Assembly: GCA_900155495.1 (NCBI GenBank) | Contig: FTLJ01001564.1 | Location: 1-19,623 of the forward strand | Source of the DNA: Porogramme epimiltina | Lineage: Eukaryota > Basidiomycota > Agaricomycetes > Polyporales > Polyporaceae | Direction of reading: 5' to 3' | Length of the DNA stretch: 19,623 bases | In this document: positions 19,076-19,623 of the stretch, in pieces | Layout: every line of letters starts with the position of its first letter | Numbering within the stretch: the first letter of the stretch is position 1 | Program-made: the position numbers and the translations under genes | The notes under the pieces: generated by a model | Seen by the model: only the letters and a program-made list of their open reading frames with translations | Database searches by the model: none | Told to the model about the DNA's origin: nothing

Positions 19076-19108
19076 GCGCCCCGTGCGCCCCGTGCGCCCC
19101 GTGCGCCC
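19076..19108. repeat. GCGCCCCGT 9-bp tandem repeat, 3.7 units
   Basis: Three perfect 9-bp units (19076-19084, 19085-19093, 19094-19102) are followed by a partial GCGCCC. The 9-bp period would keep any overlapping frame open and produces the Arg/Pro/Val repeats seen in the spurious open frames here. Confidence 0.85.
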
Positions 19109-19501
19109 ACGGAGCATCGCTCGCGTGGCCGTGGCGGCCGTCCCTCGCTTGGCCGTGGGGCACGGAGGGATCGTCGCGGACGCGCGGGCGGAGCGGCGGG
19201 CCCTCGTGCTGCCTTTCAAGTTCGCGGCCCGCCCGACGGCGGGCAGCGGGGGCGGGCGGCGTGATCGGTGGGCGGGCGGGCGGTCGAGGCCGAGGTCTAA
19301 GGCAAGAAAGGGCTAGTATTAGGCGTGAGCTGGGCTACAGCTATTCCAACGTGATGCTAGTGCATGCTCTACTGCTCTACTCTGGATAGGACGGGTCAGT
19401 GCGGCTTGGGGGTTGAGACAAGGGCCGCAAGGTGCGCACCGTGGGCCGTACGAGTCGGTCGGTGGGTGCGCAGGGCATGTGTCGCGGAGTGGAGTGGGGG
19501 C

Positions 19502-19554
19502 GGTGAGACGGGGGCGGGTACGTCAGCGAGGGATACAATTGGTGAGACGGGGGC
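19502..19554. repeat. Spaced 14-bp direct repeat
   Basis: GGTGAGACGGGGGC occurs at 19502-19515 and again at 19541-19554, 39 bp apart start to start. No other structure accompanies the pair. Confidence 0.75.
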
Positions 19555-19623
19555 ACCGGGAGGGGGGCAGGGGGAGGGGCTCAAGAATACAATAGCGACG
19601 GAGACGAGGAAGACGGAGCCGGG

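Larger units (their letters stand above)
15976..19623. other. Very GC-rich gene-empty region with simple repeats
   Basis: Long open frames exist in every frame (for example 15979-16869 plus and 15795-16280 minus), but they are Arg/Gly/Ala/Pro-dominated mirror images of each other and contain no family motif or coherent intron pattern. GC-rich sequence with few stop codons explains them. The region carries several simple tandem repeats, listed separately. I find no tRNA, rRNA or telomere array. Confidence 0.55.

Overview
The window is nuclear DNA from a basidiomycete fungus, most likely an agaricomycete. Three things point there: genes split by many short introns (about 50-106 nt, one of 187 nt) with GTRNGT-type donors and CTNAC-type branch points, G/C-ending codons in the longer exons, and the families present. 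I can support three protein genes with confidence, all on the plus strand. None is recognisably part of a novel multigene system.

Layout. Positions 1-2700 hold no gene I can defend: GC-rich sequence, then a patch of CRE-like and CCAAT motifs near 1.7-1.9 kb and an 18-bp palindrome at 2.26 kb. From about 2.76 kb the plus strand turns pyrimidine-rich and forms the promoter and intron-containing 5' leader of gene 1 (3344-5731, one coding intron). Gene 1 encodes a 772-residue glycogen-targeting regulatory subunit of protein phosphatase 1, with a KSVHFD PP1-docking motif and a CBM21 glycogen-binding domain. A noncoding stretch containing a telomere-like motif separates it from gene 2 (7101-7646, three exons), an 84-residue COX17 copper chaperone with complete copper-binding and twin CX9C cysteines. 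The region 7.7-9.3 kb has no intact gene. Its minus strand carries adjacent protein-like segments in shifting frames that may be a decayed gene.

Gene 3 (9345-14496) is the main feature. It has 28 coding exons by my reconstruction, encoding a 1171-residue P-type cation ATPase of the Na+/K+-ATPase-like (type IIC/ACU-like) group. Every exon joins in frame to give a complete family domain order. One exon is only 5 nt long and is needed to restore the canonical spacing before the DKTGT phosphorylation site. Several cation-site residues differ from the animal pump.

Positions 14.5-19.6 kb contain no recognisable gene. The first kilobase is less GC-rich; the remainder is very GC-rich with short tandem repeats, including an AGGGG tract able to form a G-quadruplex.

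The three genes have unrelated housekeeping roles (glycogen/phosphatase control, mitochondrial copper delivery, cation transport). Genes 1 and 2 share a telobox-like motif upstream, the only hint of common regulation.
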